NCBI RefSeq assembly: GCF_013299165.1
Contig: NZ_JAAFKD010000028.1
Span: 18,093-82,092 of the forward strand
Length of the DNA stretch: 64,000 bases
From: Microcoleus sp. bin38.metabat.b11b12b14.051
GTDB lineage: Bacteria; Cyanobacteriota; Cyanobacteriia; Cyanobacteriales; Microcoleaceae
Reading direction: 5' to 3'
Shown: piece after piece, positions 26,213 to 35,926 of the stretch
Position numbering within the stretch: the first letter of the stretch is position 1
How the letters are laid out: each line of letters opens with the position of its first letter
The notes under the pieces: generated by a model
Told to the model about the DNA's origin: nothing
What the model saw: the letters and a program-made list of their open reading frames with translations, nothing else
The model's database searches: none
Made by a program: the position numbers and the translations under genes

Positions 26213-26658
26213 ATTATTGGCTGATGAAGTCGGAACCGGATGTTTACAGTATTGCAGACTTGCAGGGCGATCGCACTTCTATTTGGGACGGTGTTCGCAA
26301 CTATCAAGCGCGCAATTTTATGCGGCAAATGAGTCCAGGAGATTTAGTATTTTTTTACCATTCTAATACTAAAACTCCCGGAATTGTCGGGTTGGCGCGC
26401 GTTGTGGAAACGGGGATTGCTGACCCGAGTCAGTTTGATATGAATAGCGAGTATTATGATATTAAATCGCAGCTAGATGCGCCTCGCTGGCAAACTGTGA
26501 GGGTTGAGTTTGTTGAGGAGTTTGTTAAGTTAATTTCTTTGGATGAACTGAAGTCACATTTTAGTGCTGATGAGCTTTTGGTGGTGAGGAAAGGTAATCG
26601 GTTGTCGGTGATGCCGGTGTCTGAGAGTGCGGCTATGAAGATTTTGAAGGTGAGGTAA
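26209..26658 (+). CDS. EVE domain-containing protein
   Basis: 149 aa, a full single EVE domain: MNYWLMKSEPDVYSIADLQG, TSIWDGVRNYQARNFMRQM, GDLVFFYHSNTKTPGIVGLA and the VVRKGNRLSVMPVSESAAMK end. EVE domains have a PUA-like fold and are thought to read modified bases in DNA or RNA, sometimes in restriction or defence contexts. No restriction gene is adjacent here; the coupled SRPBCC gene is the only partner. Confidence 0.92.
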   Translation: MNYWLMKSEPDVYSIADLQGDRTSIWDGVRNYQARNFMRQMSPGDLVFFYHSNTKTPGIVGLARVVETGIADPSQFDMNSEYYDIKSQLDAPRWQTVRVEFVEEFVKLISLDELKSHFSADELLVVRKGNRLSVMPVSESAAMKILKVR

Positions 26659-26668
26659 TTATAGATTA

Positions 26669-26735
26669 GTAGGGTGCGTCAGCCGATCGCCATTTTAGCA
26701 AAAATCGAGCAGATTAAAGCTGGCGCACCCTACAA
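26669..26735. repeat. GTAGGGTGCGTC hairpin repeat
   Basis: GTAGGGTGCGTCAGC and GCTGGCGCACCCTAC flank a ~37-base loop. It lies between the convergent EVE and glucokinase genes and may end transcripts from both sides. Confidence 0.85.
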
Positions 26736-26778
26736 TTATTAACTGGGGCGGGCACGGGGGCACCGCCCCTACAATACC

Positions 26779-27819
26779 TTAAAGGCCTGCCGCACAAACC
26801 GCCGCTCCAATTAACCCTACATTGTCATTCAAAACTAATCGAACTGGCATCATTTCTAACAGCGAATCCATGCGGCCTTTGTGGGTGAAAGCTCGCATAA
26901 AACTTCCTTCTAGAATTAGTGGCAAAATCTTGGCAGCGATGCCGCCGGCGATGTAGAAACCGCCGTAAGGTAGAAGTGACACAGCCATATTTCCGGCTAC
27001 AGCGCCGTAAGCTTCTACAAACATTTGCATTGTTTGTTCGGAAAGCCGATCGCACTTTTGGAGTGCAGCCCCTGCAATTATCGCACCTGGATCGACTGTC
27101 TTCTCGCTTTTACCAATTTCCGACTCCCATTTGTCGATCGCTTCTCCCACCTCGGGTGATTCAGCAGCAAACTTGCGATCGCGCAAAAACTGGTAAATTG
27201 AAACAATCCCCTGGCCGGAAACTACACGCTCGATCGATATTCTTTGAATGTCATGTTTTGCTAACAAATATTTTAGCAAATCAAACTCCAACTCCGATCG
27301 AGGAGCAAAGTCACCGTGTCCCCCTTCGGAAGAAAAAACTCTGATACCATTTGCTTCGGGAATTGCAAAACAATGTCCCAAACCAGTCCCCGCACCAATT
27401 ACAGCAATCGGATCGTGCTGGCTGGGTTTTCCCACTTGCAAAGTGTGCAAATCATTGGCCTCCAAACCCCACACGCCGTAGCCAACCGCGACAAAATCAT
27501 TAATTAAACTGACGCGGGAAATTCCTAATTCTTGTTCGAGACGCTTCGCTTCGAGCACCCAAGGTAAATTAGTCAGTTTAGCGCTGTTGTTGACTACTGG
27601 CCCGGCGATCGCAAAACAAGCTTTTTCGAGTTCTGGGGTAAACTCCAATTTAGTAGCAGCTTCTGTCAAAAATTGCTGTACCATCGGCACTAAATCAGGA
27701 AACTCTCCGCTCGGATAACGAAACTCGTAAAGAGCATTCATTGCACCATCAGCAGTCCTTTCCACCAATCGCAAAATCGTCTTAGTTCCGCCAATATCGC
27801 CCGCTAATAATAATGCCAT
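26779..27819 (-). CDS. glk: Glucokinase
   Basis: 346 aa, Glk (PF02685-type) family. The phosphate-binding loop MALLLAGDIGGTKTILRL opens the protein. Substrate and ATP elements include ISRVSLINDFVAVGYG, AVIGAGTGLGHCFA, SSEGGHGDFAPRSE and the C-terminal FYIAGGIAAKILP. It phosphorylates free glucose to glucose-6-phosphate. It lies ~90 bp downstream of the debranching-type glucosidase on the same strand, which fits capture of glucose released from branch points. Confidence 0.95.
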   Translation of the reverse strand: MALLLAGDIGGTKTILRLVERTADGAMNALYEFRYPSGEFPDLVPMVQQFLTEAATKLEFTPELEKACFAIAGPVVNNSAKLTNLPWVLEAKRLEQELGISRVSLINDFVAVGYGVWGLEANDLHTLQVGKPSQHDPIAVIGAGTGLGHCFAIPEANGIRVFSSEGGHGDFAPRSELEFDLLKYLLAKHDIQRISIERVVSGQGIVSIYQFLRDRKFAAESPEVGEAIDKWESEIGKSEKTVDPGAIIAGAALQKCDRLSEQTMQMFVEAYGAVAGNMAVSLLPYGGFYIAGGIAAKILPLILEGSFMRAFTHKGRMDSLLEMMPVRLVLNDNVGLIGAAVCAAGL

Positions 27820-27854
27820 AAACCTCTGATTCCACCCAACAGAACATTCCCCAT

Positions 27855-29909
27855 TTAAACATCCAGATTATTAATTGCCAACCAAGCCCGCAACACCTCA
27901 GCCACAGTCCAAGCTTGAGCCGTGCAGCCCCGGGGCGAGTGGGGGGCGTCGCCCTCAAAAATTTCGCCCAAACTGCCAACTCCGCCCGCTCTTATATGAT
28001 GTGCCATCGGTTCCAGGAATTCGCGAGCTTGTTTTGGATCTTTGTATACGTGCAAGTGCGCTAAGACGAATGGGCCCATCAACCAGCCCCAAGCTGTGCC
28101 TTGGTGATAGGCACTGTCGCGCTGTAATGGGTCGCCTTCATAGGTTGCGCGGTACTGCGGGTGCTGCGGCGAGAGGCTGCGGAGGCCGTGGGAAGTGAGA
28201 AGTCCGCTCGCGCAGGCATCCACGACGGCGCGGCGCTGGATGGGCGTGAGTAACGGTGTATAACGAGTTGCCGTCCCCCCCATTCGCCCTGCTGCGGAGT
28301 GCGCCGGAATCGAATCTAGGGGTAGGGATACGGCGAATATTTGATTGGGGCGCAGGGAAATATCGTTGCCGTCGGGGCCGTCGAGAACGTCGTAGCAGTA
28401 ACTGGTTGAGTCGTTCCAGAAGCGGGTGAATCCGGTGGCGGTACGATCGCCCAACTGCTGATATTCATCATGAGACTTGCCCAATCTGCGAGCAAAACTG
28501 GCCATTGCTTGCACGGCATTGTACCAAAGCGCGCTAAGTTCGATCGGCTTACCGATTCGAGGAGTCACCACCCAATCGCCGATTTTCGCATCCATCCAAG
28601 TCAGTTGTACGCCTGTTTCCCCCGCGTAGAGCAAACCGTCGTCAGGATCGACACGGATGTTATACCGAGTTCCCCGCACGTGCCAATCCACAATCTCACA
28701 TAATGTCGGCCAGAGTTCCGCCAAAAGTTGGTCGTCGCCGGTGCAGTCGCAGTAAGCGCGAATTGCTTCAAAGTACCACAGCGTAGCGTCTGCGGTGTTG
28801 TATTCCGGGGCGCCGCCAGCATCCGGGAAGCGGTTCGGGAGCATTCCTCGATCGACATATTGTGCAAAAGTCCGCAAAATCGATCGGGCAATTTCCCAGC
28901 GCCCGGTACAGATTGTGAGGCCGGGCAGGGCGATCGTGGTATCGCGCCCCCAGTCGCTAAACCAGGGATATCCGGCGATAATCGTTTTGCCGTCGGGTTC
29001 CTGCGGTAGCGGGCGGTTGACGATAAATTGGTCGGCTGCTAGCACCAACTGCTCGATCCAGTCGGGAGATTCGCTCACTTTTGACCATTTTTGCAACAAT
29101 TCTTGCTCGTAGGTGCGACGCAATTCTAAAGCTGTACCGCCGTTGAGTTCGGGATTTTTCTCTGTACTAGCGATCAATGTGAGAGACTCGCCCGGTGCGA
29201 TCGCAAAGTGCAAAGTTGCCGCGTGCAAGTGATCCTCGCAGTAGTCCAACCCGCGCCGCTGTTCGGCTGCCAAATTAAATCCGTAGTGCCAATTGTATAA
29301 GGGCGTAGCAACTTTGAATTTAGCTTCTGGTGTGGCATCTGTCAGCAGGTAAAGTGGCGTCGCCCAGGGAAACGCGGTGACACAAACCCCGGCACTCAAG
29401 GTTTCTAGGCTGACAGGCCAGTCGCCAGCGCCCGTCATGTGGTGGTAGTCGCGGTAGTTGATTAAGGCTTTGACGGCGATCGCGATCGGTTGTGAGGCGC
29501 GATGTAAGCGGTATTGAATATATGTTGTGTTAGCACCTTGCTGCATCCAAATCCGCTTTTCGAGGATAGCGTCGGCGAGGGCATACCTCCAAACAGGCGT
29601 TGTACCTTCGAGGTGGAAGCTTTCGATGCAGTTGTAGCCGTGGGGTTCGATCATATTGTCGGCCCAGCGGTTGGTATAAAGCGGGTAGGCGCGATCGGCA
29701 TACACGGCCGTCTCGTCCAGCTTGGCAAGCATCAAAGTCCTTCCCAGCGGGGGTTTCAGGGCGGCTACCAGCAGCCCGTGATAGCGGCGGGTGAGCAGAT
29801 TTGCGATCGTCCCGCTAGCATAACCGCCGATCCCGTTTGTCACTAACCACTCCCGAGACTCCGCCGAGTCGAGATTGCAGCAGATTTCCCGTCCAAAAGC
29901 AATAGCCAT
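27855..29909 (-). CDS. Amylo-alpha-1,6-glucosidase (glycogen debranching enzyme type)
   Basis: About 684 aa from ATG 29909; an upstream in-frame GTG at 29924 adds five residues. The N-terminal domain (FGREICCNLDSAESREWLVT, NGIGGYASGT, RRYHGLLVAAL) is the bacterial/archaeal GDE N-terminal domain. The C-terminal (alpha/alpha)6 catalytic domain contains PWFSDWGRDTTIALPGL with the conserved Trp-Gly-Arg-Asp and AYHQGTAWGWLMGPF. It should hydrolyse alpha-1,6-linked glucose stubs. It is followed by glucokinase and is divergent from treZ across a 300-bp gap. Confidence 0.9.
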   Translation of the reverse strand: MAIAFGREICCNLDSAESREWLVTNGIGGYASGTIANLLTRRYHGLLVAALKPPLGRTLMLAKLDETAVYADRAYPLYTNRWADNMIEPHGYNCIESFHLEGTTPVWRYALADAILEKRIWMQQGANTTYIQYRLHRASQPIAIAVKALINYRDYHHMTGAGDWPVSLETLSAGVCVTAFPWATPLYLLTDATPEAKFKVATPLYNWHYGFNLAAEQRRGLDYCEDHLHAATLHFAIAPGESLTLIASTEKNPELNGGTALELRRTYEQELLQKWSKVSESPDWIEQLVLAADQFIVNRPLPQEPDGKTIIAGYPWFSDWGRDTTIALPGLTICTGRWEIARSILRTFAQYVDRGMLPNRFPDAGGAPEYNTADATLWYFEAIRAYCDCTGDDQLLAELWPTLCEIVDWHVRGTRYNIRVDPDDGLLYAGETGVQLTWMDAKIGDWVVTPRIGKPIELSALWYNAVQAMASFARRLGKSHDEYQQLGDRTATGFTRFWNDSTSYCYDVLDGPDGNDISLRPNQIFAVSLPLDSIPAHSAAGRMGGTATRYTPLLTPIQRRAVVDACASGLLTSHGLRSLSPQHPQYRATYEGDPLQRDSAYHQGTAWGWLMGPFVLAHLHVYKDPKQAREFLEPMAHHIRAGGVGSLGEIFEGDAPHSPRGCTAQAWTVAEVLRAWLAINNLDV

Positions 29910-30228
29910 AGAATACACGCTCACGCTGATTTGCGATCTACCTTTAGATATATTTTAGACAATATAAACGAGAAATATTAATTATTGCAGGTGGCCAAGA
30001 ATGGCGATCGCTAAAAGTGCAGATTCATGGTCTAATTTAGACATGACCAACCGCTACTTTTTAGCCAGCGGTAATTCTAACCGTTGCTCTGTCTAAAGTT
30101 AGTTGTTTGTTATTTAAAGTAATATTACCCTCTACACAGGTGCTGGATCTTAACAACATAGCATTTGATTGCGTCCAAAGGGCGATCGATCGCACAACCA
30201 ACATATTTGATAAGGAGAATAACTCAAA
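29910..30228. promoter_or_regulatory. Divergent promoter region between the debranching enzyme and treZ
   Basis: About 320 bp. An AAGGAG ribosome binding site at 30212-30217 lies 11 bases before the GTG start of treZ and decides that start. Upstream sequence is moderately AT-rich with HIP1-type cores. No defined operator recognised. Confidence 0.5.
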
Positions 30229-32055
30229 GTGAAGATAGGAGCAAACTACCTCGGCAACAACCAATGTGAATTTACCGTTTGGGCGCCCACCATCAAACAA
30301 ATGGCAGTCCAAATAGTTTCCCCAGACAAACGCCTCATACCCATGCAACAATCGGCAGCAGGTTACTGGCAAACCACAGCTAAAGACATCGCACCCGGAA
30401 CCCTTTACACCTACCAACTCGAAGGAAAAACCGACCGACCAGACCCAGCATCCAAATATCAACCCCAAGGCGTACATACACCCTCGCAAGTAATAGATGA
30501 CAGCGCCTTTGCTTGGACTGATAAAAATTGGCAAGGCGTGCCGCTAGCCGAAATGATTATCTACGAACTGCACGTCGGCACATTCACCCAAGCCGGAACC
30601 TTTGAAGCAATCATTCCCCAACTCAAACAACTCACAGAATTGGGAATCAACGCGATCGAAATCATGCCAGTTGCCCAATTTCCAGGCGATCGCAACTGGG
30701 GATACGATGGCGTATATCCCTACGCAGTTCAAAACTCCTACGGCGGCCCCGAAGGCTTCAAAAAACTGATCGACGCCTGCCACGAACACGGCATTTCAGT
30801 AATACTCGATGTCGTTTACAATCACCTCGGCCCAGAAGGAAACTACCTCAGTCAATTCGGCCCGTACTTTACATCAAAATACGGCTCAATTTGGGGAGAC
30901 CCCCTCAACTTCGACGACGCCTACAGCGACGGCGTGCGTAACTACTTTATTGAAAACGCCCTCTACTGGTTTCGAGACTATCACATCGATGCCCTGAGAT
31001 TAGATGCAATTCAAGCCATATTTGAAGTAGGTGCTCGACCGTTTTTGCAAGAACTCTCCGACGCCACAGCCGAGATTTCCCAAGAATTCGGCAGGAAAAT
31101 TTATTTAATCGCAGAAAGTGACTTAAACGATGTCCGCACAGTACGTCCCAAAGAACTCGGTGGCTTCGGATTAGATGCCCAATGGTGCGACGATTTCCAC
31201 CACGCACTGCACGCCTTGCTTACCGGAGAAAATGACCGATATTACCAAGACTTCGGCAAGTGTGAACACCTAGAAAAATCATTCAAAGAAAGCTTTGTTT
31301 ACTCCGGCCAGTATGCACCCCACAGAAAGCGAAAACATGGCAATTCTGTCAAGGATGAACCGGGCGAAAAATTTCTGGTATTTGCCCAAACCCACGACCA
31401 AATCGGCAACCGGATTTTAGGAGACCGACTCTCGCAAATAGTTGACTTTGAAGCACTCAAACTCGCAGCGGGTACGGTTTTAATTTCTCCATACATTCCC
31501 TTCTTGTTTATGGGCGAAGAATACGGAGAAACAGCACCATTTTTGTACTTTGTTTCCCACTCAGATCCTGACTTAATTGAAGCGATTCGCCAAGACAAAC
31601 AACAAGAATTTAAAGCTTTTGAAGATCGAGGCGAGTTTCAAGATCCGCAGAGTCCTGAAAGCTTCCAAAAGTGTAAGTTAAACTGGGAGAAACAAACAGC
31701 AGGGAAACACAAAAGTCTCTGGGAATGGCACCAACATTTGATTCAACTGCGACGGACAATTCCCGCCCTGAAAAAACTAGACAAAAACAGTCTAGAAGTT
31801 TCCTGTATAGAAGCAGAAAAAATCTTATTTCTCCGTCGCTGGACAGATGAAAGCCAGATATTCTGCATTCTAAACTTTAACAAGCAAGAGGTAGCTTGTA
31901 CTGCTGCATTTCCCCAAGGTAACTGTCACAAAATTTTAGACTCTGCTGATGTAAAATGGATGGGTTCAGGTTCTAGCTTGCCTGAAAAAATAACTTCAGA
32001 GCAAGAATTGACTGTTAAGCCGCAGAGTTTCGCACTCTACGAGTTAATCAAATAG
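30229..32055 (+). CDS. treZ: Malto-oligosyltrehalose trehalohydrolase
   Basis: 608 aa, GH13 family, GTG start. An N-terminal carbohydrate-binding module-like beta domain (CEFTVWAPTIKQMAVQIV) precedes the TIM barrel. Catalytic positions are visible: DVVYNHLGPEGNY, nucleophile Asp259 in ALRLDAIQAI, acid/base Glu296 in LIAESDLND, and stabiliser Asp390 in THDQIGNR. The enzyme releases trehalose from maltooligosyl-trehalose made by TreY, encoded ~850 bp downstream on the same strand. The gap between them holds a six-copy hairpin array, so the pair may not be one simple transcript. Confidence 0.96.
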   Translation: MKIGANYLGNNQCEFTVWAPTIKQMAVQIVSPDKRLIPMQQSAAGYWQTTAKDIAPGTLYTYQLEGKTDRPDPASKYQPQGVHTPSQVIDDSAFAWTDKNWQGVPLAEMIIYELHVGTFTQAGTFEAIIPQLKQLTELGINAIEIMPVAQFPGDRNWGYDGVYPYAVQNSYGGPEGFKKLIDACHEHGISVILDVVYNHLGPEGNYLSQFGPYFTSKYGSIWGDPLNFDDAYSDGVRNYFIENALYWFRDYHIDALRLDAIQAIFEVGARPFLQELSDATAEISQEFGRKIYLIAESDLNDVRTVRPKELGGFGLDAQWCDDFHHALHALLTGENDRYYQDFGKCEHLEKSFKESFVYSGQYAPHRKRKHGNSVKDEPGEKFLVFAQTHDQIGNRILGDRLSQIVDFEALKLAAGTVLISPYIPFLFMGEEYGETAPFLYFVSHSDPDLIEAIRQDKQQEFKAFEDRGEFQDPQSPESFQKCKLNWEKQTAGKHKSLWEWHQHLIQLRRTIPALKKLDKNSLEVSCIEAEKILFLRRWTDESQIFCILNFNKQEVACTAAFPQGNCHKILDSADVKWMGSGSSLPEKITSEQELTVKPQSFALYELIK

Positions 32056-32098
32056 TTGGTTGGTTCGAGCAGCAGAGAAACCTCACCTAGTATTTGTC

Positions 32099-32600
32099 GT
32101 AGGGTGCGTCAGCGGGGAAAGATGCTGGAGTCGGTAGCCGTGATGTTGCGCCCGCTGACGCACCCTACCATCACTCTTTGTCGTAGGGTGCGTCAGCGGG
32201 GAAATATGCCTGAGTAGGTAGCCGTGATGTTGCGCCCGCTGACGCACCCTACCATCACTCTTTGTCGTAGGGTGCGTCAGCGGGGAAATATGCTGGAGTC
32301 GGTAGCCGTGATGTTGCGCCCGCTGACGCACCCTACCATCACTCTTTGTCGTAGTCGTAGGGTGCGTCAGCGGGGAAAGATGCTGGAGTCGGTAGCCGTT
32401 ATCTTGCGCCCGCTGACGCACCCTACCATCACTCTTTGTCGTAGGGTGCGTCAGCGGGGAAATATGCTTGAGTAGGTAGCCGTTATCTTGCGCCCGCTGA
32501 CGCACCCTACCATCACCGACACGCCCGTAGGGTGCGTCAGCGGGGAAATATGCTGGAGTCGGTAGCCGTGATGTTGCGCCGGCTGACGCACCCTACCATC
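32099..32600. repeat. Six-copy tandem array of 84-90-bp hairpin repeats
   Basis: Units start at 32099, 32183, 32267, 32357, 32441 and 32527. Each begins GTAGGGTGCGTCAGCGGGG and ends CCGCTGACGCACCCTAC, so each unit can fold as a hairpin around ATGCTGGAGTCGGTAGCCGT. The last copy differs slightly (CCGGCTGACGC). Single copies occur at 25338 and 26669. Confidence 0.95.
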
Positions 32601-32624
32601 ACCGACTTCCTAGTCTTCCCGATC

Positions 32625-32772
32625 CCCCCTAACCCCCCTTAATAAGGGGGGGACAAGAGCATCAAAGTCCCCCGACTATCTCGGGGATTAAAGCGGATCG
32701 AAATTCAGCTAAAGGGGACAAGAGCCTTCTCAAAGTCCCCCTTCTTAAGGGGGATTTAGGGGGATCGAAATT
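32625..32772. repeat. CCCCCTAACCCCCCTTAA palindromic repeat pair
   Basis: CCCCCTAACCCCCCTTAATA with AAGGGGGG, then a second arm CCCCCTTCTTAAGGGGGATT TAGGGGG, around AGAGCATCAAAGTCCCC. This repeat type is common between cyanobacterial genes. Non-coding. Confidence 0.8.
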
Positions 32773-32903
32773 CAGATACAAGCGAGATTTTTATATAGTT
32801 TTAGTCTTAGGCTGATACTAATACGCTACCGCTCAACCCAATCTACTCTTTCTAATTTCTGTAAATTACCCGATCGACTAATCAATTAGGAGTAAAATTA
32901 ACA

Positions 32904-35702
32904 GTGCTGAGAATTCCCACAACCACTTATCGAATTCAATTTCATGCAGGTTTTAACTTTGAAGCTGCCAAACAAATCCTCAGCTATCTGCAAGAATTAG
33001 GAATTACCGACATTTACGCCTCGCCGATATTCAAAGCCAGAAAAGGCAGCAGTCACGGATACGATGTGGTTGACTCAAATCAAATCAATCCCGAATTAGG
33101 AACCTCAGAAAACTTTGAAGCCCTGACATACGAAATTCAGAAACGGAAGATGGGATGGCTGCAAGATATTGTCCCGAACCACATGGCCTACGATACTCAA
33201 AATTTGTTGCTCTTAGACGTATTAGAACACGGCCCGGATTCCGACTATTTCGATTACTTTGATATTGAATGGAATCACGCTTACGAACATCTCAGAGGTC
33301 GAGTGCTAGCTCCGCTGTTGGGCAATTTTTATGGCGAATGTCTGGAAAATGGCGAGATTCAACTCAAATACAGTGAGATTGGGCTAACTATCAATTACTA
33401 TGACTTAAAACTGCCCGTAAAAATTGAATCTTATGCTAATTTCATTAGTCAAAATTTGGGGCACTTAGGCAGGGAATTAGGTAGACGGCATCCAGATTTT
33501 ATTAAATTCCTGGGAATTCTTTATTTGATTAAGAATACACCTTCTGAAACTAAAGGTAAAGCCCGATACGATCAGATAGCTTTTGTGAAAGGACTGCTGT
33601 GGGAACTCTACAATCAAAATCCCATCGTGCAGGAATTTATCGATGAAAATATCAATTCTTTTAATGGAGAAAAGGGCAATCCCGAAAGCTTTAATTTGCT
33701 AGATGGTTTGCTTTCAGAGCAGTTTTACCGCCTGTCATTCTGGAAAGTTGGCGCCGAAGAAATCAACTACCGCAGGTTTTTTACAGTCAACGAATTGATT
33801 TCGGTAAAAGTTGAAGAGGTTAAAGTTTTCCACAAAAACCACGCTTTGATCTTCGACATGGTGGAAGAGGGAAAATTTACTGGATTGAGAATCGACCACA
33901 TCGACGGACTTTACGACCCCACAGAATATTTAAAACGCCTCCGCGAGAGAGTTGGAGACACTTACACTACTGTGGAAAAGATTCTGGAACATGAAGAAGA
34001 TTTGCCCTCCTATTGGCCGATCGAAGGAACGAGCGGCTACGACTTTTTGAACTACGTAAATGGCGTTTTTTGTCGGTGCGATCGCGAACAGCAGTTTACC
34101 GAAATATATCAGAGATTTACTCGCTTGACTGTTCCTTACCAACAGTTATTTTTAGACAAAAAAGGGCTGATTGTTGAGAAGAATTTGGCGGGAGACGTAG
34201 ACAATCTGGCTCAACTTTTGAAAAATATTTCTGGTCAATCCCGACAGGGAAATGACTTTACTCGTCCGGGTTTGGAAAAAGCGCTGGCTGCGGTTTTGAC
34301 AATTTTTCCAGTCTACCGAACTTACATAAATCAAGAGGGTTTGCGAGAGTCCGATCGCATTTACGTCAAATATGCGATCGCCCAGGCGAAAGAATTAGTA
34401 CCGCGACTCCTCAAAGAACTGAAATTTATCGAAACGGTGCTGTTGCTGGAAGAAGAAGAAACCCTGACAGCCGAACAAAAAGAGCAGCGCCGCCACTTTG
34501 TGATGAAACTTCAGCAGTTGACAGGCCCGTTGATGGCCAAAGGCGTTGAAGACACATTGCTATACGTCTACTATCGGCTTTTATCCCTCAACGAAGTCGG
34601 AGGAAATCCCAGTCAGTTCGGCGTTTCGCTGACCGATTTTCACGAGTTCAACAAGCAGCAGCAAGCAGCTTGGCCTCACAAAATGAATGCTACAGCTACC
34701 CACGATACCAAACGGGGCGAAGATGTGCGAGCCAGAATTAATGTACTCTCAGAAATTCCCGATGAATGGGAACAGCAAGTCAGGTCTTGGAGAGAGGTAA
34801 ACTCTTCTAAGAAAGTCAACTTTGTGAATCGCATGGTTCCCGATACTAACGACGAATACTTCTTTTACCAAACTGTGCTAGGTAGTTTTCCGTTTGAGGG
34901 AATTGAAAACACTGATTATGTCGATCGCCTAAAGGATTATGCCATTAAAGCTGTGCGGGAAGCAAAAGTGTACACAGCTTGGCTGAGACCTGACAACGAC
35001 TACGAAACTGGGTTTATGACCTTTATCGATAGCGTTCTAGAATCAGGCGAACAAAATCAGTTTTTCAAGAAATTTCTACCTTTCTGGAAAAAAGTAGCTG
35101 ATTACGGAATTTTCAATTCTTTATCTCAAACGCTGCTAAAAATTACGGCGCCCGGAGTTCCCGATATTTATCAAGGCACGGAATTCTGGGATTTAAGCCA
35201 TGTCGATCCAGATAACCGCCGTCCCGTGGATTTCGATCGCAGAATCGAGGTTTTGCGGTCAATTAAACAGCAAGCTGAAACGGATATTTTGGCACTGGTG
35301 GAAGATTTACTGGCAACCCGGGAAGATGCTAGAATTAAGTTGTTTTTGACGGCAAGAGTCCTAGAAGCCCGAAAAAAATACCTGCAAGTTTTTCGCTCCG
35401 GCGACTATCGACCTGTGGAAGTAGTCGGCACGTTTAAAGATAATGTGATTGCCTTTGCCCGCAGCTTTGAAGATACTACAATTATCGCGATCGCTCCCCG
35501 GTTTTTGACGGGAGTTGTCAAACCGGAAGAAATGGCGATCGGCAAACAAGTCTGGAAAGATACTAATCTAGAATTGTCCGAGCAAATGCCGTCGGTTTGG
35601 AAAGATGCCATCACAAATCAGGTGGTTGAAAGTAACGGTACGCTGGCAATTGGTGATGCTCTCGGCTACTTTCCCGCAGCTTTGCTCATCGGTAAAAAAT
35701 AG
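32904..35702 (+). CDS. treY: Malto-oligosyltrehalose synthase
   Basis: 932 aa, within family length. The GTG start is preceded by AGGAG (~32888). GH13 motifs: the opening IPTTTYRIQFHAGFNFEAAK, QDIVPNHMAYD, the nucleophile region GLRIDHIDGLYDP (Asp331), IEGTSGYDFLNYVNGVF, and a late ATATHDTKRGEDVRARI. The C-terminal PGVPDIYQGTEFWDLSHVDP is diagnostic. It converts the reducing end of maltodextrins to a trehalosyl unit by intramolecular transglycosylation, supplying TreZ. dnaK lies downstream on the same strand. Confidence 0.96.
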   Translation: MLRIPTTTYRIQFHAGFNFEAAKQILSYLQELGITDIYASPIFKARKGSSHGYDVVDSNQINPELGTSENFEALTYEIQKRKMGWLQDIVPNHMAYDTQNLLLLDVLEHGPDSDYFDYFDIEWNHAYEHLRGRVLAPLLGNFYGECLENGEIQLKYSEIGLTINYYDLKLPVKIESYANFISQNLGHLGRELGRRHPDFIKFLGILYLIKNTPSETKGKARYDQIAFVKGLLWELYNQNPIVQEFIDENINSFNGEKGNPESFNLLDGLLSEQFYRLSFWKVGAEEINYRRFFTVNELISVKVEEVKVFHKNHALIFDMVEEGKFTGLRIDHIDGLYDPTEYLKRLRERVGDTYTTVEKILEHEEDLPSYWPIEGTSGYDFLNYVNGVFCRCDREQQFTEIYQRFTRLTVPYQQLFLDKKGLIVEKNLAGDVDNLAQLLKNISGQSRQGNDFTRPGLEKALAAVLTIFPVYRTYINQEGLRESDRIYVKYAIAQAKELVPRLLKELKFIETVLLLEEEETLTAEQKEQRRHFVMKLQQLTGPLMAKGVEDTLLYVYYRLLSLNEVGGNPSQFGVSLTDFHEFNKQQQAAWPHKMNATATHDTKRGEDVRARINVLSEIPDEWEQQVRSWREVNSSKKVNFVNRMVPDTNDEYFFYQTVLGSFPFEGIENTDYVDRLKDYAIKAVREAKVYTAWLRPDNDYETGFMTFIDSVLESGEQNQFFKKFLPFWKKVADYGIFNSLSQTLLKITAPGVPDIYQGTEFWDLSHVDPDNRRPVDFDRRIEVLRSIKQQAETDILALVEDLLATREDARIKLFLTARVLEARKKYLQVFRSGDYRPVEVVGTFKDNVIAFARSFEDTTIIAIAPRFLTGVVKPEEMAIGKQVWKDTNLELSEQMPSVWKDAITNQVVESNGTLAIGDALGYFPAALLIGKK

Positions 35703-35926
35703 CTATCAAAGGCTGGATAATTCAATAATTATCCGAGAAGCCCACCAGGCAGATTGAGCATATGGCTCAATATAGTCCTCCCCGGCACAGCTTAGAAACG
35801 AGTAGGGACGCGGCAATGCCGTGTCCTTTTTCAAAATTAGTATTCAATCATATTTGAATTCAAAAACAGCGTCAAGCGTAGCGCTATCGAGCCGGAATCG
35901 CCAAAATGGGCATTTCCCCAATTTAG
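35703..35926. other. Gap after treY with two small hairpins
   Basis: GGATAATT-CAAT-AATTATCC (35714-35733) is a perfect 8-bp stem just after the treY stop, without a T-run. GACGCGGCAATGCCGTGTC (~35807-35825) is a dispersed palindrome also seen at 7542-7560. No gene recognised in this part. Confidence 0.5.

Noticed and set aside
32083..32505. Long open frames on both strands across the treZ-treY gap
   Set aside because: They are produced by the tandem 84-bp hairpin repeats, whose length is a multiple of three; composition is repetitive and no ribosome binding site exists.
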